Shown: in pieces, positions 23,929-33,773 of the stretch
Numbering within the stretch: the first letter of the stretch is position 1
How the letters are laid out: each line of letters begins with the position of its first letter
Assembly: GCA_021907015.1 (NCBI GenBank)
Contig: CP091064.1
Span: 2,480,001-2,544,000, forward strand
Direction: 5' to 3'
DNA length: 64,000 nucleotides
Source of the DNA: Pectobacterium sp. PL152
GTDB lineage: Bacteria > Pseudomonadota > Gammaproteobacteria > Enterobacterales > Enterobacteriaceae
Program-made: the position numbers and the translations under genes
The notes under the pieces: model-generated
Databases searched by the model: none
Told to the model about the DNA's origin: nothing
Seen by the model: the letters and a program-made list of their open reading frames with translations, nothing else

Positions 23929-25797
23929 ATGAGCTCAGAACATAAACGTTCGCTTCCGGCGGTCACGCTGGCGGCCATCGGGGTGGTTTATGGAGATATA
24001 GGAACCAGCCCTCTTTATACGTTAAGGGAATGTTTATCAGGGCAGTTTGGTTTTGGGGTCGAGCCTGGCTCGGTCTTTGGCTTTCTTTCACTGATCTTTT
24101 GGCTGTTGGTTCTCGTTGTTTCGCTGAAATATCTGACCTATGTGATGCGTGCTGACAACGCTGGCGAAGGTGGGATTCTCACCCTTATGTCGCTAGCCGG
24201 GCGCAATACTTCCGATCGCATGACGTCCGTGCTGGTCATCATGGGGTTGATTGGCGGCAGCTTCTTCTATGGAGAAGTGGTCATCACGCCAGCCATCTCG
24301 GTAATGTCGGCGATGGAAGGGCTGGAAATTGCCGCGCCGTCGATGGACAGCTATATCGTCCCGCTATCGATTGTCGTTCTGACATTACTCTTTATCATTC
24401 AAAAACACGGTACAGGCAGTGTAGGTAAGCTGTTTGCGCCCGTGATGCTGATTTGGTTTTTAACGCTCGGTGTGCTGGGGGCGCGAAGTATTATCGCTAA
24501 CCCCGAAGTTTTGCAGGCGTTGAATCCGATGTACGCCGTGCGCTTCTTTATCGAATATAAAGCGGTGTCGTTCTTCGCGCTGGGGGCGGTGGTGCTGGCG
24601 ATTACCGGGGTCGAGGCGCTGTATGCCGATATGGGGCACTTCGGTAAATTCCCGATTCGTCTGGCCTGGTTTACGGTGGTGCTGCCGTCGCTGATCTTAA
24701 ATTACTTCGGTCAGGGCGCGCTGTTGTTGAAGAACCCTGAAGCGATCAAGAACCCCTTCTTCCTGTTGGCGCCAGATTGGGCGCTGATTCCACTGATGAT
24801 ATTGGCGACGCTGGCGACAATCATTGCTTCGCAGGCCGTCATTTCCGGTGTTTTCTCCCTGACGCGTCAGGCAGTGCGGCTGGGCTATTTGCCACCGATG
24901 CGTATCGTACACACGTCAGATATGGAATCCGGTCAGATTTACATTCCTGCCATTAACTGGATGCTGTATATCGCTGTCGTCATCGTGATTGTCAGCTTTG
25001 AGCATTCGAGCAATCTGGCTGCGGCTTACGGGATTGCGGTAACGGGTACCATGGTGATTACCAGCATTTTGTTCTGTACGGTGGCGGTGAAGAACTGGCT
25101 CTGGAACCGCTATCTGGCGTGGGTATTGCTGGCGGGCTTGCTGATTATCGATGTACCGATGTTTTTGGCGAACGTGGTCAAAATTCTGTCCGGAGGCTGG
25201 CTGCCGCTAGCGCTGGGCATGGTGATGTTTATTATCATGACGACGTGGAAAAGCGAGCGCTTCAGGCTGCTGCGTCGGTTGCATGAACACGGTAACTCGC
25301 TGGATGCCATGATTGCGTCGCTGGAGAAATCGCCGCCGACGCGTGTACCGGGAACTGCCGTCTATTTCTCGCGTGCGACTCGCGTGATCCCGTTCGCGCT
25401 GCTGCATAACCTGAAGCACAATAAGATCCTGCATGAGCGCGTGGTGCTGTTAACCATGCGAACGGAAGATGCACCCTATGTGCTGAACGCCCGCCGCGTA
25501 ACGGTTGAACAGCTTTCGCCGACGTTCTGGCGAGTGATTGCCAACTATGGCTGGCGTGAAACGCCGGATGTGGAAGAGGTCTTTCAGCGCTGTTGGCAGG
25601 ACGGGTTAACCTGCCAAATGATGGAAACGTCTTTCTTTATGTCCAATGAATCGCTGATTATCGGCGAACGCCCATGGTACCTGCGCCTGCGCGGTAAGCT
25701 GTTCATGATGCTCAGCCGTAATGCGCTGCGAGCGGCGGATCAGTTTGAAATACCGCCCAACAGGTTGATTGAGCTGGGGATACAGGTCGAGATTTAA
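23929..25797 (+). CDS. kup: Low-affinity potassium transporter Kup
   Basis: Proton-coupled potassium symporter of the KUP/HAK/KT family. The 622-residue protein has the signature [17 protein letters not shown] at the N-terminus, twelve predicted membrane helices to about residue 430, and a cytoplasmic C-terminal domain. Length matches E. coli Kup. It is monocistronic and divergent from ravA, as in E. coli. Confidence 0.97.
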   Translation: MSSEHKRSLPAVTLAAIGVVYGDIGTSPLYTLRECLSGQFGFGVEPGSVFGFLSLIFWLLVLVVSLKYLTYVMRADNAGEGGILTLMSLAGRNTSDRMTSVLVIMGLIGGSFFYGEVVITPAISVMSAMEGLEIAAPSMDSYIVPLSIVVLTLLFIIQKHGTGSVGKLFAPVMLIWFLTLGVLGARSIIANPEVLQALNPMYAVRFFIEYKAVSFFALGAVVLAITGVEALYADMGHFGKFPIRLAWFTVVLPSLILNYFGQGALLLKNPEAIKNPFFLLAPDWALIPLMILATLATIIASQAVISGVFSLTRQAVRLGYLPPMRIVHTSDMESGQIYIPAINWMLYIAVVIVIVSFEHSSNLAAAYGIAVTGTMVITSILFCTVAVKNWLWNRYLAWVLLAGLLIIDVPMFLANVVKILSGGWLPLALGMVMFIIMTTWKSERFRLLRRLHEHGNSLDAMIASLEKSPPTRVPGTAVYFSRATRVIPFALLHNLKHNKILHERVVLLTMRTEDAPYVLNARRVTVEQLSPTFWRVIANYGWRETPDVEEVFQRCWQDGLTCQMMETSFFMSNESLIIGERPWYLRLRGKLFMMLSRNALRAADQFEIPPNRLIELGIQVEI

Positions 25798-25811
25798 ATG
25801 AACCGAATAGA

Positions 25812-25889
25812 CGATCTTATGTTGGGATAAGATCGAGATATACGGTCGACCACGAGGCGAGGCATCCCTGCGGGAACCTCATCCTCGTG
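25812..25889. terminator. Two hairpins between kup and qseC
   Basis: A perfect 9-bp inverted repeat (CGATCTTAT/ATAAGATCG, 25812-25835) is followed by a larger imperfect hairpin with arms CACGAGG (25851-25857) and CCTCGTG (25883-25889) and a following TTTCCC. They lie between convergent genes and may end either transcript; neither has a strong T tract. Confidence 0.45.
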
Positions 25890-25935
25890 TTTCCCTAATA
25901 ACAAACACCGAGTTGCTGTTAGTACGTTAACTATT

Positions 25936-27284
25936 TTACCAATTCACCGACACAATCAGCCCGCCTTCGGGCTGATTGGTGAATGTCACCCGCATCTGGT
26001 GCAGTTTGGCGATGTTGTTCACGATGGAAATCCCCAGACCGCTGCCGGATTTTTCCTGCCCCGGTGGGCGATAAAAGCGCTCGCCGATTCTTGCCAGCGC
26101 TTCATTGCTGATGCCCGGCCCGTTGTCGGCGACCTTAACGCTATTTTCTGTCAGCGTCAGACTTACCGTCCCCCCTGCATTGCTGTAGCGAATGGCATTA
26201 TCCACCAGATTGCGCACCAGCAGAGTCAACAGCAACGGATGACCCTGCCGAATAACCAGGGTGTCCGGTAAATCCAGCGTGAGTTCGATACCCGCGCTTT
26301 GCGCCGCGTGGTAATGCGCGATCGCGGCCTGTTGCAGTAATTCATTGAGCTGGACGGGTTGCATCCCTTCGGGGACGATTCGGCATCCAGCCGCGACAGC
26401 GTTAGGAGCTGATCCACCAGCCGGGTGGCGCGATCGATACCTTTATCCAGATTAATCAGCGCATGGTGCCTCATCGTTTCATCGTCATGCGCCAACTGAG
26501 CGACTTCGGTTTGAACTTTCAACGCCGCCAGCGGGCTACGCAATTCGTGAGCCGCATCGGAGGTAAAACGACGCTCACGAACCAGCATGTCGCTGATACG
26601 GGAAAACAGATGGTTTAATGCGTTAATCAGCGGGCGAACTTCTTGCGGGATGTTCTGCGTTGCCAACGGGGTGCTGTCATCGGGGGAACGCTGCTGAAGC
26701 TCGGCGGCAATGCGTTTTAGCGGTGAGAGTTCACGCGTCACCAGCCAGAACAGCAGTGCCAGCATGATCGGTAGTGCAAATAGCCAAGGCATCAGGTTGG
26801 TTTTTACAATATCCAGTGTCATATCCTGGCGGTATTCCCATTCCTGACCCACAGCAATCACGTAACGATTGTCCGCCGTCGTCAGCCAGACGATGCGCCA
26901 TGCGTCGTTATCATCGCGTAATTGGCCGTCGATGAAGCCGTTGCGCGTATAGTCAAAAATGAAATCTTTGCCGTTATCACCATCGTTCAACACCATTTCC
27001 CCGTCGCGAGTAAAAATCGCGAAGGCCAGCGCATCATCGTCCTGCTTGCCGCGGTTCTTATGTACCAGACTCTTGGTTTTGGGCAGGGACACCGGCTGGA
27101 TTCGCAATTCATCAGGATTCATGGTGGCCAGACGTTTGGCGAACAGCATTTGCTGGGTATCAAATAGCTCATTGATGTTATGGCGTGTTTGATACCACGA
27201 AAGCAGACTGGCTACGCCCCAGCAGATCAAGGTCAGCAGCGTAAAACCGGTAATCAGACGTAAGCGCAGGCTGAGTCGGTTCAT
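25936..27284 (-). pseudogene. qseC: Sensor kinase QseC, frame broken once
   Basis: Membrane histidine kinase of the QseBC system. It has an N-terminal membrane segment (ITGFTLLTLICWGVASLL), a periplasmic sensor, a second membrane helix (LFALPIMLALLFWLV), HAMP, the phosphoacceptor AHELRSPLAALKVQ, the N box LLVRNLVDNAIRYS, and the G box GSGLGISIVNNIA. The frame breaks at 26371-26374, where GGGG (CCCC in coding sense) should be five bases; repair gives DAESSPEGMQPVQLNELL and exactly 449 residues, the E. coli QseC length. Its ATG overlaps the qseB TGA (ATGA). Signals described for E. coli QseC are AI-3 and catecholamines. A base-calling error is the likely cause of the break. Confidence 0.9.
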
Positions 27285-27943
27285 GGTGCGTCTCCCAGAA
27301 TATAGCCAACGCCATGCACGGTACGGATAAACCCGCTGCCCAGCTTTTTGCGCAGGTGGTGGATGTGCACTTCTACGGCATTGCTGGAGACATCATCGTC
27401 CCAGCCGTAGAGCTTTTCTTCCAACTGCGCGCGTGTGAGCACACGGTTCGGGTTGAGCAAAAACAGTTCCAGCAGCGCCAGTTCGCGAGATTTTAGTATC
27501 AGCGGTTCATTGTTAAGCGTGACGTTTCGTGAGCCCGACTCAAGGGAAACCGCACCGTGCGTTAATGCTGGTTGAAGCTGACCGTGACGACGGCGAATCA
27601 GCGCCTGCAGACGAGCGGCAACCTCCGTCAGCGCAAAGGGCTTACATAAATAATCGTCGGCGCCTTGCTGCAGCCCTTCCACACGCTGTTCCAGCGCATC
27701 GCGGGCGGTCAGAATCAGCACCGGTTCGTCATGCCCAGCCTGACGCCACTGGCGCAGGATATCCATCCCGTCCATACCCGGCAGGCTGAGATCGAGCACC
27801 ACCGCATCATAGGGGGCTGCCTTCAAGGCAGCGGCACCCGCTTTACCTTCCGTAAACCAGTCAATATTAAAACCCAGTTTGTTAAGCCCTGCTTTCAGGC
27901 CGTCGCCAATCAGGCGATCGTCTTCAATTAACAATATTCTCAT
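27281..27943 (-). CDS. qseB: Response regulator QseB
   Basis: OmpR/PhoB-family regulator of 220 residues. The receiver domain has the acidic pair in IEDD, the phosphoacceptor in [12 protein letters not shown] (Asp51 region) and the conserved Lys in DYLCKPF. The winged-helix DNA-binding domain ends [15 protein letters not shown][10 protein letters not shown]. Closest in memory to E. coli QseB. It is divergent from ygiW, as in E. coli, and a TTAAGA direct repeat lies between them. Confidence 0.93.
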   Translation of the reverse strand: MRILLIEDDRLIGDGLKAGLNKLGFNIDWFTEGKAGAAALKAAPYDAVVLDLSLPGMDGMDILRQWRQAGHDEPVLILTARDALEQRVEGLQQGADDYLCKPFALTEVAARLQALIRRRHGQLQPALTHGAVSLESGSRNVTLNNEPLILKSRELALLELFLLNPNRVLTRAQLEEKLYGWDDDVSSNAVEVHIHHLRKKLGSGFIRTVHGVGYILGDAP

Positions 27944-28087
27944 GGCTGCCTCGCAAGGAATGTGTCGCTGTCGCGTTTGCGCCTTTTCCGGTTTTATACG
28001 AAATCGGGGGGCGATGTGTACAGGACAAATCGCTGAAAGCGGGCGATGTCGGCAATATAAAAAAATAAAAATGCAGACGCTGATTCC

Positions 28088-28104
28088 TTAAGATTCTGTT
28101 AAGA
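28088..28104. promoter_or_regulatory. Direct repeat TTAAGA-N5-TTAAGA, likely QseB/PmrA-type box
   Basis: Two identical TTAAGA hexamers occur with an 11-bp period (28088-28093 and 28099-28104) in the qseB-ygiW divergent region. One-turn direct repeats of this kind are the binding form for OmpR-family regulators, and the hexamer resembles PmrA/QseB half-sites. Confidence 0.6.
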
Positions 28105-28147
28105 ACGGTTTGTTTTAATCCTTCCCGAAGACCGATTACTCCCGCAG

Positions 28148-28177
28148 GTTGACTGCGAAACAGTTGACTGTGAAACG
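28148..28177 (+). repeat. Tandem 15-bp repeat in the ygiW leader
   Basis: GTTGACTGCGAAACA (28148-28162) is followed directly by GTTGACTGTGAAACG (28163-28177), 13 of 15 identical. It ends 25 bases before the ygiW start, just before the ribosome binding site AAGGAAGG. Confidence 0.7.
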
Positions 28178-28202
28178 ACAGGCAAAATAAGGAAGGTAAA
28201 AT

Positions 28203-28598
28203 ATGAAAAAAGCAGCTGCGTTACTCGCCATTACCGCTCTGGTTTCTGCACCGGTATTTGCCGCGCAAAGCGGCGGTGGTTTCGTCAATCCTGAAACGCC
28301 AGCGGTTGGTACACATAAAGGGGGATTTGTTGATCCCCAGAATTCCCTCACCACGGTAGATAAGGCTAAAGATCTGCGTGACGACAGTTGGGTTACGCTG
28401 AGCGGCAATATTGAAAAACGGATCGGTGATGAGAATTATTTGTTCCGCGATGCGACGGGCACGATGGAAGTCGAGATCGATCACAAACGCTGGAATGGCC
28501 AGATGGTTTCACCTACCGATAAAGTGGAAATTCAGGGGGAACTGGATAAAGACTTCAATTCCGTTGAACTGGATGTGAAGCAGATTCGTAAACTCTAA
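28203..28598 (+). CDS. ygiW: YgiW/VisP-type BOF (OB-fold) periplasmic protein
   Basis: The 131-residue precursor has a signal peptide MKKAAALLAITALVSAPVFA cleaved before AQSGGG. The mature part is a bacterial OB-fold (BOF) domain with the core WVTLSGNIEKRIGDENYLFRD and VEIQGELDKD. E. coli and Salmonella YgiW (VisP) are stress-linked periplasmic proteins reported to bind peptidoglycan. It is divergent from qseBC, the same pairing as in E. coli, and has a strong AAGGAAGG ribosome binding site. Confidence 0.9.
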   Translation: MKKAAALLAITALVSAPVFAAQSGGGFVNPETPAVGTHKGGFVDPQNSLTTVDKAKDLRDDSWVTLSGNIEKRIGDENYLFRDATGTMEVEIDHKRWNGQMVSPTDKVEIQGELDKDFNSVELDVKQIRKL

Positions 28599-28620
28599 AT
28601 TGTTATCCTCAATTCTCTTT

Positions 28621-28640
28621 TGGCGGGCCGGTGCCCGCCA
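28621..28640 (+). terminator. Terminator after ygiW
   Basis: TGGCGGGC-CGGT-GCCCGCCA is a perfect 8-bp GC-rich hairpin followed by TTTCTCT, 22 bases past the ygiW stop. Confidence 0.75.
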
Positions 28641-28661
28641 TTTCTCTATTTATCAGTCAGC

Positions 28662-28808
28662 TATACCCGTCATACTTCAAGTTGCATGTGCGTTGGCTGC
28701 GTTCAAATACTCGGCCCGTCGTGGGCCTCACCCCTTCGGGGCCAGCGCAAGCGCTGTTCAAAAACGCTTTGCCGTTTTTGTCCTGAAACTCGAATTATTT
28801 AGGGCATA
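28662..28808. repeat. Palindromic intergenic repeat with internal hairpins
   Basis: The ends form an imperfect 25-bp inverted repeat: the left reads TATACCCGTCATACTTCAAG, the right (inverted) TATGCCCTAAATAATTCGAG, with 18 of 25 positions matching. Inside are four hairpins: GGCCC/GGGCC (28713-28727), CCCC/GGGG (28731-28741), CAGCGC/GCGCTG (28743-28756), CAAAAACG/CGTTTTTG (28759-28780). I recall ends of this kind as a dispersed intergenic repeat in Serratia, Yersinia and Pectobacterium, but have not checked copy number. No ORF inside. Confidence 0.7.
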
Positions 28809-28840
28809 TAACAGCCTCTCGTTCTCTTTGTTTTTTTGTT

Positions 28841-28933
28841 AGCGAAACGTTTCGATAGCGATCACATTTTTTTTATCTCTTCGTTGCCTTTCTCTCTTCT
28901 TTTTCTAGAATGTTATTAGCGAAACGTTTCGCT
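28841..28933 (+). promoter_or_regulatory. rbs promoter with two RbsR operators
   Basis: Two palindromes match the E. coli RbsR operator core: AGCGAAACGTTTCGAT (28841-28856) and AGCGAAACGTTTCGCT (28918-28933), centres 77 bp apart. Between them lie TTGCCT (28884-28889) and TAGAAT (28906-28911), spaced by 16. The second operator covers the expected start point, 15 bases before rbsD. TTCGATAGCGATCACA (28851-28866) is a CRP-like site with one good half, overlapping the upstream operator. Confidence 0.85.
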
Positions 28934-28947
28934 GGTGGGGTGAGAAG

Positions 28948-29367
28948 ATGAAAAAAGCAGCATTATTGAATTCAGATATTTCTTCCGTGATTTCTCGACT
29001 GGGGCATACCGATAGCCTTGTGATTGGTGATGCGGGTTTGCCGATTCCAGAAACGACGACGCGTATCGATCTGGCGTTAACACATAACGTGCCGACGTTT
29101 TTGCAGGTGGTGAGTGTGGTCACCAGTGAAATGCAGGTCGAGGCCGCTATTCTGGCGGAAGAGATTATTGAAAAGAACCCCACAGTCCATGACGCATTAC
29201 TCGATCAATTGAAGCAACTTGAACAACACCAGGGAAACTCAATTGCATTGCACTATGTTAGCCATGAAGAATTTAAAACCCAAAGCGGCAAAAGCCGGGC
29301 CATCATTCGCAGCGGAGAGTGCTCTCCATATGCCAATGTCATCCTGTGTGCTGGCGTAACGTTCTGA
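28948..29367 (+). CDS. rbsD: D-ribose pyranase RbsD
   Basis: Interconverts beta-ribopyranose and beta-ribofuranose so that imported ribose can be phosphorylated by RbsK. The 139-residue protein begins [20 protein letters not shown], with the catalytic His at about position 20, and ends [14 protein letters not shown]. It is the first gene of the rbs operon, seven bases before rbsA. Confidence 0.97.
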   Translation: MKKAALLNSDISSVISRLGHTDSLVIGDAGLPIPETTTRIDLALTHNVPTFLQVVSVVTSEMQVEAAILAEEIIEKNPTVHDALLDQLKQLEQHQGNSIALHYVSHEEFKTQSGKSRAIIRSGECSPYANVILCAGVTF

Positions 29368-29374
29368 GGCATCC

Positions 29375-30880
29375 ATGCAACCTTTACTGCAACTGCAAGG
29401 CATCACGAAATCTTTTCCCGGCGTTAAAGCGCTGTCCGGTGCGGCGCTCAACGTCTATCCGGGGAAAGTGATGGCGCTGGTGGGCGAGAACGGTGCGGGC
29501 AAGTCCACCATGATGAAAGTCCTGACCGGGATCTACCGTAAAGATGCCGGCAGCATCCATTTTCTGGGGCAGGAGGTGGATTTCAACGGGCCGAAAGCGT
29601 CTCAGGAAGCTGGTATCGGTATTATCCATCAGGAACTTAACCTGATTCCCCAGCTTACGATTGCCGAGAATATTTTTCTCGGGCGTGAGTTTACCAACCG
29701 CTTTGGCCGCCTCGACTGGAATAAGATGTATGCGGAAGCCGACAAGCTGCTGAAGCGCCTGAATCTGCGCTACGACAGCCGTCGTATGGTCGGGGATTTA
29801 TCGATTGGCGATCAGCAAATGGTGGAAATTGCCAAGGTGCTGAGCTTTGAATCGAAAGTCATCATCATGGATGAACCTACCGATGCTCTGACGGATACCG
29901 AAACCGCTTCGCTATTCAGCGTGATCAAAGAGCTGCAATCTCAAGGATGCGGCATTGTCTATATTTCCCACCGTCTGAAAGAAATCTTTGAAATCTGCGA
30001 TGACATTACCGTGTTCCGCGATGGTCAGTTCATCGGCGAGCGCCCGGTCAGTGACTTACAGGAAGATACGCTGATTGAAATGATGGTGGGCCGTAAGCTG
30101 GAAGATCAGTACCCGCGTTCGAATAAAGCGCCAGGAGAGGTTCGTCTGAAGGTGCAAAACCTGTCTGGGCCGGGCGTCGACAGCGTCAGCTTTACAGTGC
30201 GGAAAGGCGAAATTCTTGGCGTCGCTGGGCTGATGGGCGCGGGTCGTACCGAACTGATGAAGATTCTTTACGGCGCATTGCCGCGCACTGGCGGCAATGT
30301 GACGCTTGATGGCCGCGACGTGGTGACCCGAAAACCGCAGGATGGTTTGGCGAACGGCATCGTTTACATATCGGAAGACCGTAAGCGTGATGGTTTGGTG
30401 TTGGGCATGTCGGTAAAAGAAAACATGTCGTTAACCGCACTGCGCTATTTCAGCCATGCGGGTGGTCGTCTGAAACACGCCGAAGAGCAATTGACGGTTG
30501 CCGACTTTATTCGCCTGTTCAATGTTAAAACGCCATCAATGGAGCAGCCTATCGGCCTGCTTTCCGGCGGTAATCAGCAGAAAGTGGCGATAGCCCGCGG
30601 CCTGATGACGCGCCCGAATGTCCTGATCCTCGATGAACCGACGCGTGGCGTCGATGTCGGGGCGAAGAAAGAAATTTATCAGTTAATCAATCAATTCAAA
30701 GAAGAAGGGTTGAGTATCATATTGGTGTCATCCGAAATGCCCGAAGTCTTGGGAATGAGCGATCGCATCATTGTGATGCATGAAGGGCGCTTGAGCGGTG
30801 ATTTCCCGATTGAGCAAGCAACCCAGGAAGTACTGATGGCTGCGGCCGTTGGTAAGCAATACGGCGCAAAGCAGGAGTAA
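29375..30880 (+). CDS. rbsA: Ribose ABC transporter ATPase RbsA
   Basis: Duplicated ATPase of the sugar-type ABC family, 501 residues. The first half has Walker [10 protein letters not shown], the signature region [13 protein letters not shown] and Walker [11 protein letters not shown]. The second half has the degenerate P-loop GLMGAGRTE, signature [15 protein letters not shown] and [13 protein letters not shown]. It energises ribose import through RbsC. Confidence 0.98.
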   Translation: MQPLLQLQGITKSFPGVKALSGAALNVYPGKVMALVGENGAGKSTMMKVLTGIYRKDAGSIHFLGQEVDFNGPKASQEAGIGIIHQELNLIPQLTIAENIFLGREFTNRFGRLDWNKMYAEADKLLKRLNLRYDSRRMVGDLSIGDQQMVEIAKVLSFESKVIIMDEPTDALTDTETASLFSVIKELQSQGCGIVYISHRLKEIFEICDDITVFRDGQFIGERPVSDLQEDTLIEMMVGRKLEDQYPRSNKAPGEVRLKVQNLSGPGVDSVSFTVRKGEILGVAGLMGAGRTELMKILYGALPRTGGNVTLDGRDVVTRKPQDGLANGIVYISEDRKRDGLVLGMSVKENMSLTALRYFSHAGGRLKHAEEQLTVADFIRLFNVKTPSMEQPIGLLSGGNQQKVAIARGLMTRPNVLILDEPTRGVDVGAKKEIYQLINQFKEEGLSIILVSSEMPEVLGMSDRIIVMHEGRLSGDFPIEQATQEVLMAAAVGKQYGAKQE

Positions 30881-30887
30881 GTCAGAC

Positions 30888-31856
30888 ATGAGTTCTCAAT
30901 CTATCGCGGCAAAACGCTGGTTCAGCAAAGAGTGGTTACTGGAGCAGAAATCGCTGATCGCGCTCCTGATCCTTATTGCGATTGTTTCCGCTATGAGCCC
31001 TAACTTTTTCACCCTGAATAACCTGTTCAATATTCTTCAGCAGACGTCGGTGAACGCCATCATGGCCGTTGGTATGACGCTGGTGATTCTAACCTCGGGC
31101 ATCGATTTGTCAGTGGGTTCACTACTGGCATTGACGGGGGCTGTTGCAGCTTCCATCGTCGGGCTGGAAGTCAATGCGCTGGTGGCTGTGTTTGGCGCGT
31201 TGGCGCTGGGGGCGCTGATTGGCGCGGGCACCGGCGTCATTGTCTCCAAAGGTAAAGTGCAGGCGTTTATCGCTACGCTGGTCATGATGTTGCTGCTGCG
31301 CGGTGTGACGATGGTCTATACCAACGGCAGCCCGATTAATACCGGCTTTTCCGATGTGGCGGATGCTTTTGGCTGGTTCGGCATCGGTCGTCCGCTGGGG
31401 ATTCCGACGCCAATCTGGATCATGGCTATCGTGTTCGCAGCGGCTTGGTACATGCTGCACCATACGCGTCTGGGACGCTATATCTATGCGCTGGGCGGCA
31501 ATGAATCTGCTACCCGTTTGTCCGGCATCAGCGTTGATAAAATCAAGATTATTGTCTATTCCCTGTGTGGGCTGCTGTCTGCCCTGGCGGGAATTATCGA
31601 AGTTGCACGTTTGTCCTCTGCACAGCCTACGGCGGGGACAGGGTATGAACTGGATGCCATCGCGGCGGTGGTATTGGGCGGCACCAGTCTGGCTGGAGGA
31701 AAAGGGCGTATCGTTGGCACGCTGATCGGCGCACTTATCCTTGGTTTCCTCAACAACGGACTGAATTTATTAGGTGTTTCTTCTTACTACCAAATGATCG
31801 TTAAAGCAGTCGTCATTTTGCTGGCGGTTCTGGTAGATAACAAAAGCAGTAAATAA
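30888..31856 (+). CDS. rbsC: Ribose ABC transporter permease RbsC
   Basis: Inner-membrane permease of 322 residues with about ten hydrophobic helices, including TLVILTSGIDLSVGSLLAL typical of the AraH/RbsC family. The start at 30888 (MSSQSIAAKRWF) is 7 bases after the rbsA stop; an ORF start 13 codons earlier lies within rbsA and is rejected. Confidence 0.97.
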   Translation: MSSQSIAAKRWFSKEWLLEQKSLIALLILIAIVSAMSPNFFTLNNLFNILQQTSVNAIMAVGMTLVILTSGIDLSVGSLLALTGAVAASIVGLEVNALVAVFGALALGALIGAGTGVIVSKGKVQAFIATLVMMLLLRGVTMVYTNGSPINTGFSDVADAFGWFGIGRPLGIPTPIWIMAIVFAAAWYMLHHTRLGRYIYALGGNESATRLSGISVDKIKIIVYSLCGLLSALAGIIEVARLSSAQPTAGTGYELDAIAAVVLGGTSLAGGKGRIVGTLIGALILGFLNNGLNLLGVSSYYQMIVKAVVILLAVLVDNKSSK

Positions 31857-31881
31857 CCTTCATTCACACAGGAATTGAGTT

Positions 31882-32769
31882 ATGAATATGAAAAAGCTGG
31901 CTACTCTGGTTTCCGCTGTTGCGCTGAGCGCGACTGTCAGTGCTAATGCCTTGGCCAAAGATACGGTTGCTCTGGTGGTTTCTACGCTGAATAACCCGTT
32001 CTTTGTTTCAATGAAAGAGGGTGCGCAGAAAGAAGCCGACAAACTGGGTTACGAGCTGATCGTGCTGGATTCCCAGAATAACCCAGCGAAAGAACTGGCT
32101 AACGTTCAGGATTTGACGGTACGTGGAACCAAAGTTCTGCTGATCAACCCAACCGATTCTGATGCGGTCGGTAATGCGATTAAAATGGCGAACCAGGCCA
32201 AGATCCCTGTTATTACGCTGGACCGCGTTGCCAGCAGTGGTGAAGTGGTGAGCCACGTTGCTTCTGATAACGCCTTCGGTGGTAAAGTTGCTGGTGACTT
32301 CATTGCCAAGAAATTGGGTGAAGGCGCGAAAGTGATTCAGTTGGAAGGGATCGCTGGAACGTCTGCTGCACGCGAGCGTGGGGCAGGCTTCATGAAATCT
32401 GCTGAGAAAAATAAATTCGCTATGCTGGCCAGCCAACCGGCCGACTTCGATCGTACTAAAGGGCTGAACGTGATGCAGAACCTGCTGACCGCGCACCCTG
32501 ACGTTCAGGCGGTATTTGCTCAGAATGATGAAATGGCGTTGGGCGCACTGCGTGCGCTGCAAACCGCAGGTAAGACTGATGTTCTGGTCGTCGGTTTTGA
32601 CGGTACGCAGGATGGCGTGAAGGCCGTTGAGTCAGGCAAGCTGGCTGCGACTGTTGCTCAGCGTCCTGATCAGATTGGTGTGATCGGTATCGAAACTGCT
32701 GCAAAGGTGCTGAAAGGCGAAAAAACGCAGGCCATCATTCCGGTTGACCTGAAACTGGTAGCAAAATAA
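31882..32769 (+). CDS. rbsB: Ribose-binding protein RbsB
   Basis: Periplasmic ribose receptor for transport, and in relatives for chemotaxis through Trg. The 295-residue precursor has signal peptide [20 protein letters not shown] and cleavage after NALA, leaving [16 protein letters not shown]. Two Rossmann-like lobes follow, with [15 protein letters not shown] in the hinge-side segment. Confidence 0.97.
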   Translation: MNMKKLATLVSAVALSATVSANALAKDTVALVVSTLNNPFFVSMKEGAQKEADKLGYELIVLDSQNNPAKELANVQDLTVRGTKVLLINPTDSDAVGNAIKMANQAKIPVITLDRVASSGEVVSHVASDNAFGGKVAGDFIAKKLGEGAKVIQLEGIAGTSAARERGAGFMKSAEKNKFAMLASQPADFDRTKGLNVMQNLLTAHPDVQAVFAQNDEMALGALRALQTAGKTDVLVVGFDGTQDGVKAVESGKLAATVAQRPDQIGVIGIETAAKVLKGEKTQAIIPVDLKLVAK

Positions 32770-32843
32770 TTAAAGAATAAAGCAGGGCTCGCGCCACCCG
32801 TTTGTGGTGGCGCATTATTAACGTAGTAGCGGGATTCGACATA

Positions 32844-33770
32844 ATGAAAACGGGTAAGCTGGTGGTGCTGGGCAGTATTAATGCTGACCATATTCTCAAT
32901 CTTGAGCAATTTCCCCGCCCGGGTGAAACGGTGATCGGTGAGCAATATAGCGTTGCTTTCGGTGGGAAAGGCGCCAATCAGGCCGTTGCCGCTGGCCGAA
33001 GCGGTGCAGACATTGCCTTCATTGCCTGCGTCGGAGACGATGATATTGGCACCCGTATTTGCCAGCAGTTATCCAAGGACAATATTGATGTTTCCGCCGT
33101 CGAGGCTATCTCCGGGGAAACAACCGGTGTTGCACTGATTTTTGTTAACGCCGACGCTGAGAACATGATCGCGATTAACGCCGGCGCGAATGCTGCCGTG
33201 ACGACTGATTACCTTCATCGTCATCAGCAACACATTATGGATGCCTCGGCGTTGCTGATGCAGCTTGAGTCGCCGTTGGAAACGGTCATCGCAGCAGCCA
33301 AACTGGCGCATGAACACCAGACGAAAGTGATTCTTAACCCCGCCCCTGCACGTGAACTGCCTGATGAACTGTTATCGCTGGTCAATATGATCACGCCGAA
33401 TGAAACCGAAGCGCAGTTCCTGACGGGAATTACCGTTGAGACGGAAGACGATGCGGCTCGTGCAGCACAGGTTCTGCACGATAAAGGCATTGAAACGGTT
33501 CTCATCACGTTGGGTAGCCGTGGTGTATGGCTAAGTGAAAACGGCCAGGGGCAGCGTATTCCGGGGTATCGTGTAAAAGCCGTGGATACTATTGCCGCCG
33601 GGGATACATTTAATGGTGCGCTTGTTACCGCGTTGCTGGAAAATAAACCGATGTCCTCCGCCGTAAAATTTGCTCATGCGGCAGCGGCGATAGCGGTTAC
33701 TCGCCGAGGCGCTCAGCCCTCTGTCCCATGGCGTGAAGAGATCGACGAATTTTTGCAAACCCAGGGGTGA
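32844..33770 (+). CDS. rbsK: Ribokinase RbsK
   Basis: Phosphorylates D-ribose to ribose-5-phosphate. This PfkB-family protein of 308 residues has motif I GGKGANQAVAAGR and motif II DTIAAGDTFNGAL, the latter carrying the catalytic Asp. The start at 32844 (MKTGKLVVLGSINADH) is preferred over an upstream ATG because homology begins there. It is followed with almost no gap by rbsR. Confidence 0.97.
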   Translation: MKTGKLVVLGSINADHILNLEQFPRPGETVIGEQYSVAFGGKGANQAVAAGRSGADIAFIACVGDDDIGTRICQQLSKDNIDVSAVEAISGETTGVALIFVNADAENMIAINAGANAAVTTDYLHRHQQHIMDASALLMQLESPLETVIAAAKLAHEHQTKVILNPAPARELPDELLSLVNMITPNETEAQFLTGITVETEDDAARAAQVLHDKGIETVLITLGSRGVWLSENGQGQRIPGYRVKAVDTIAAGDTFNGALVTALLENKPMSSAVKFAHAAAAIAVTRRGAQPSVPWREEIDEFLQTQG

Positions 33771-33773
33771 TCT

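Noticed and set aside
28600-28842. 80-codon ORF between ygiW and rbsD
   Set aside because: Lies across the ygiW terminator and the palindromic repeat; arises from repeat sequence.
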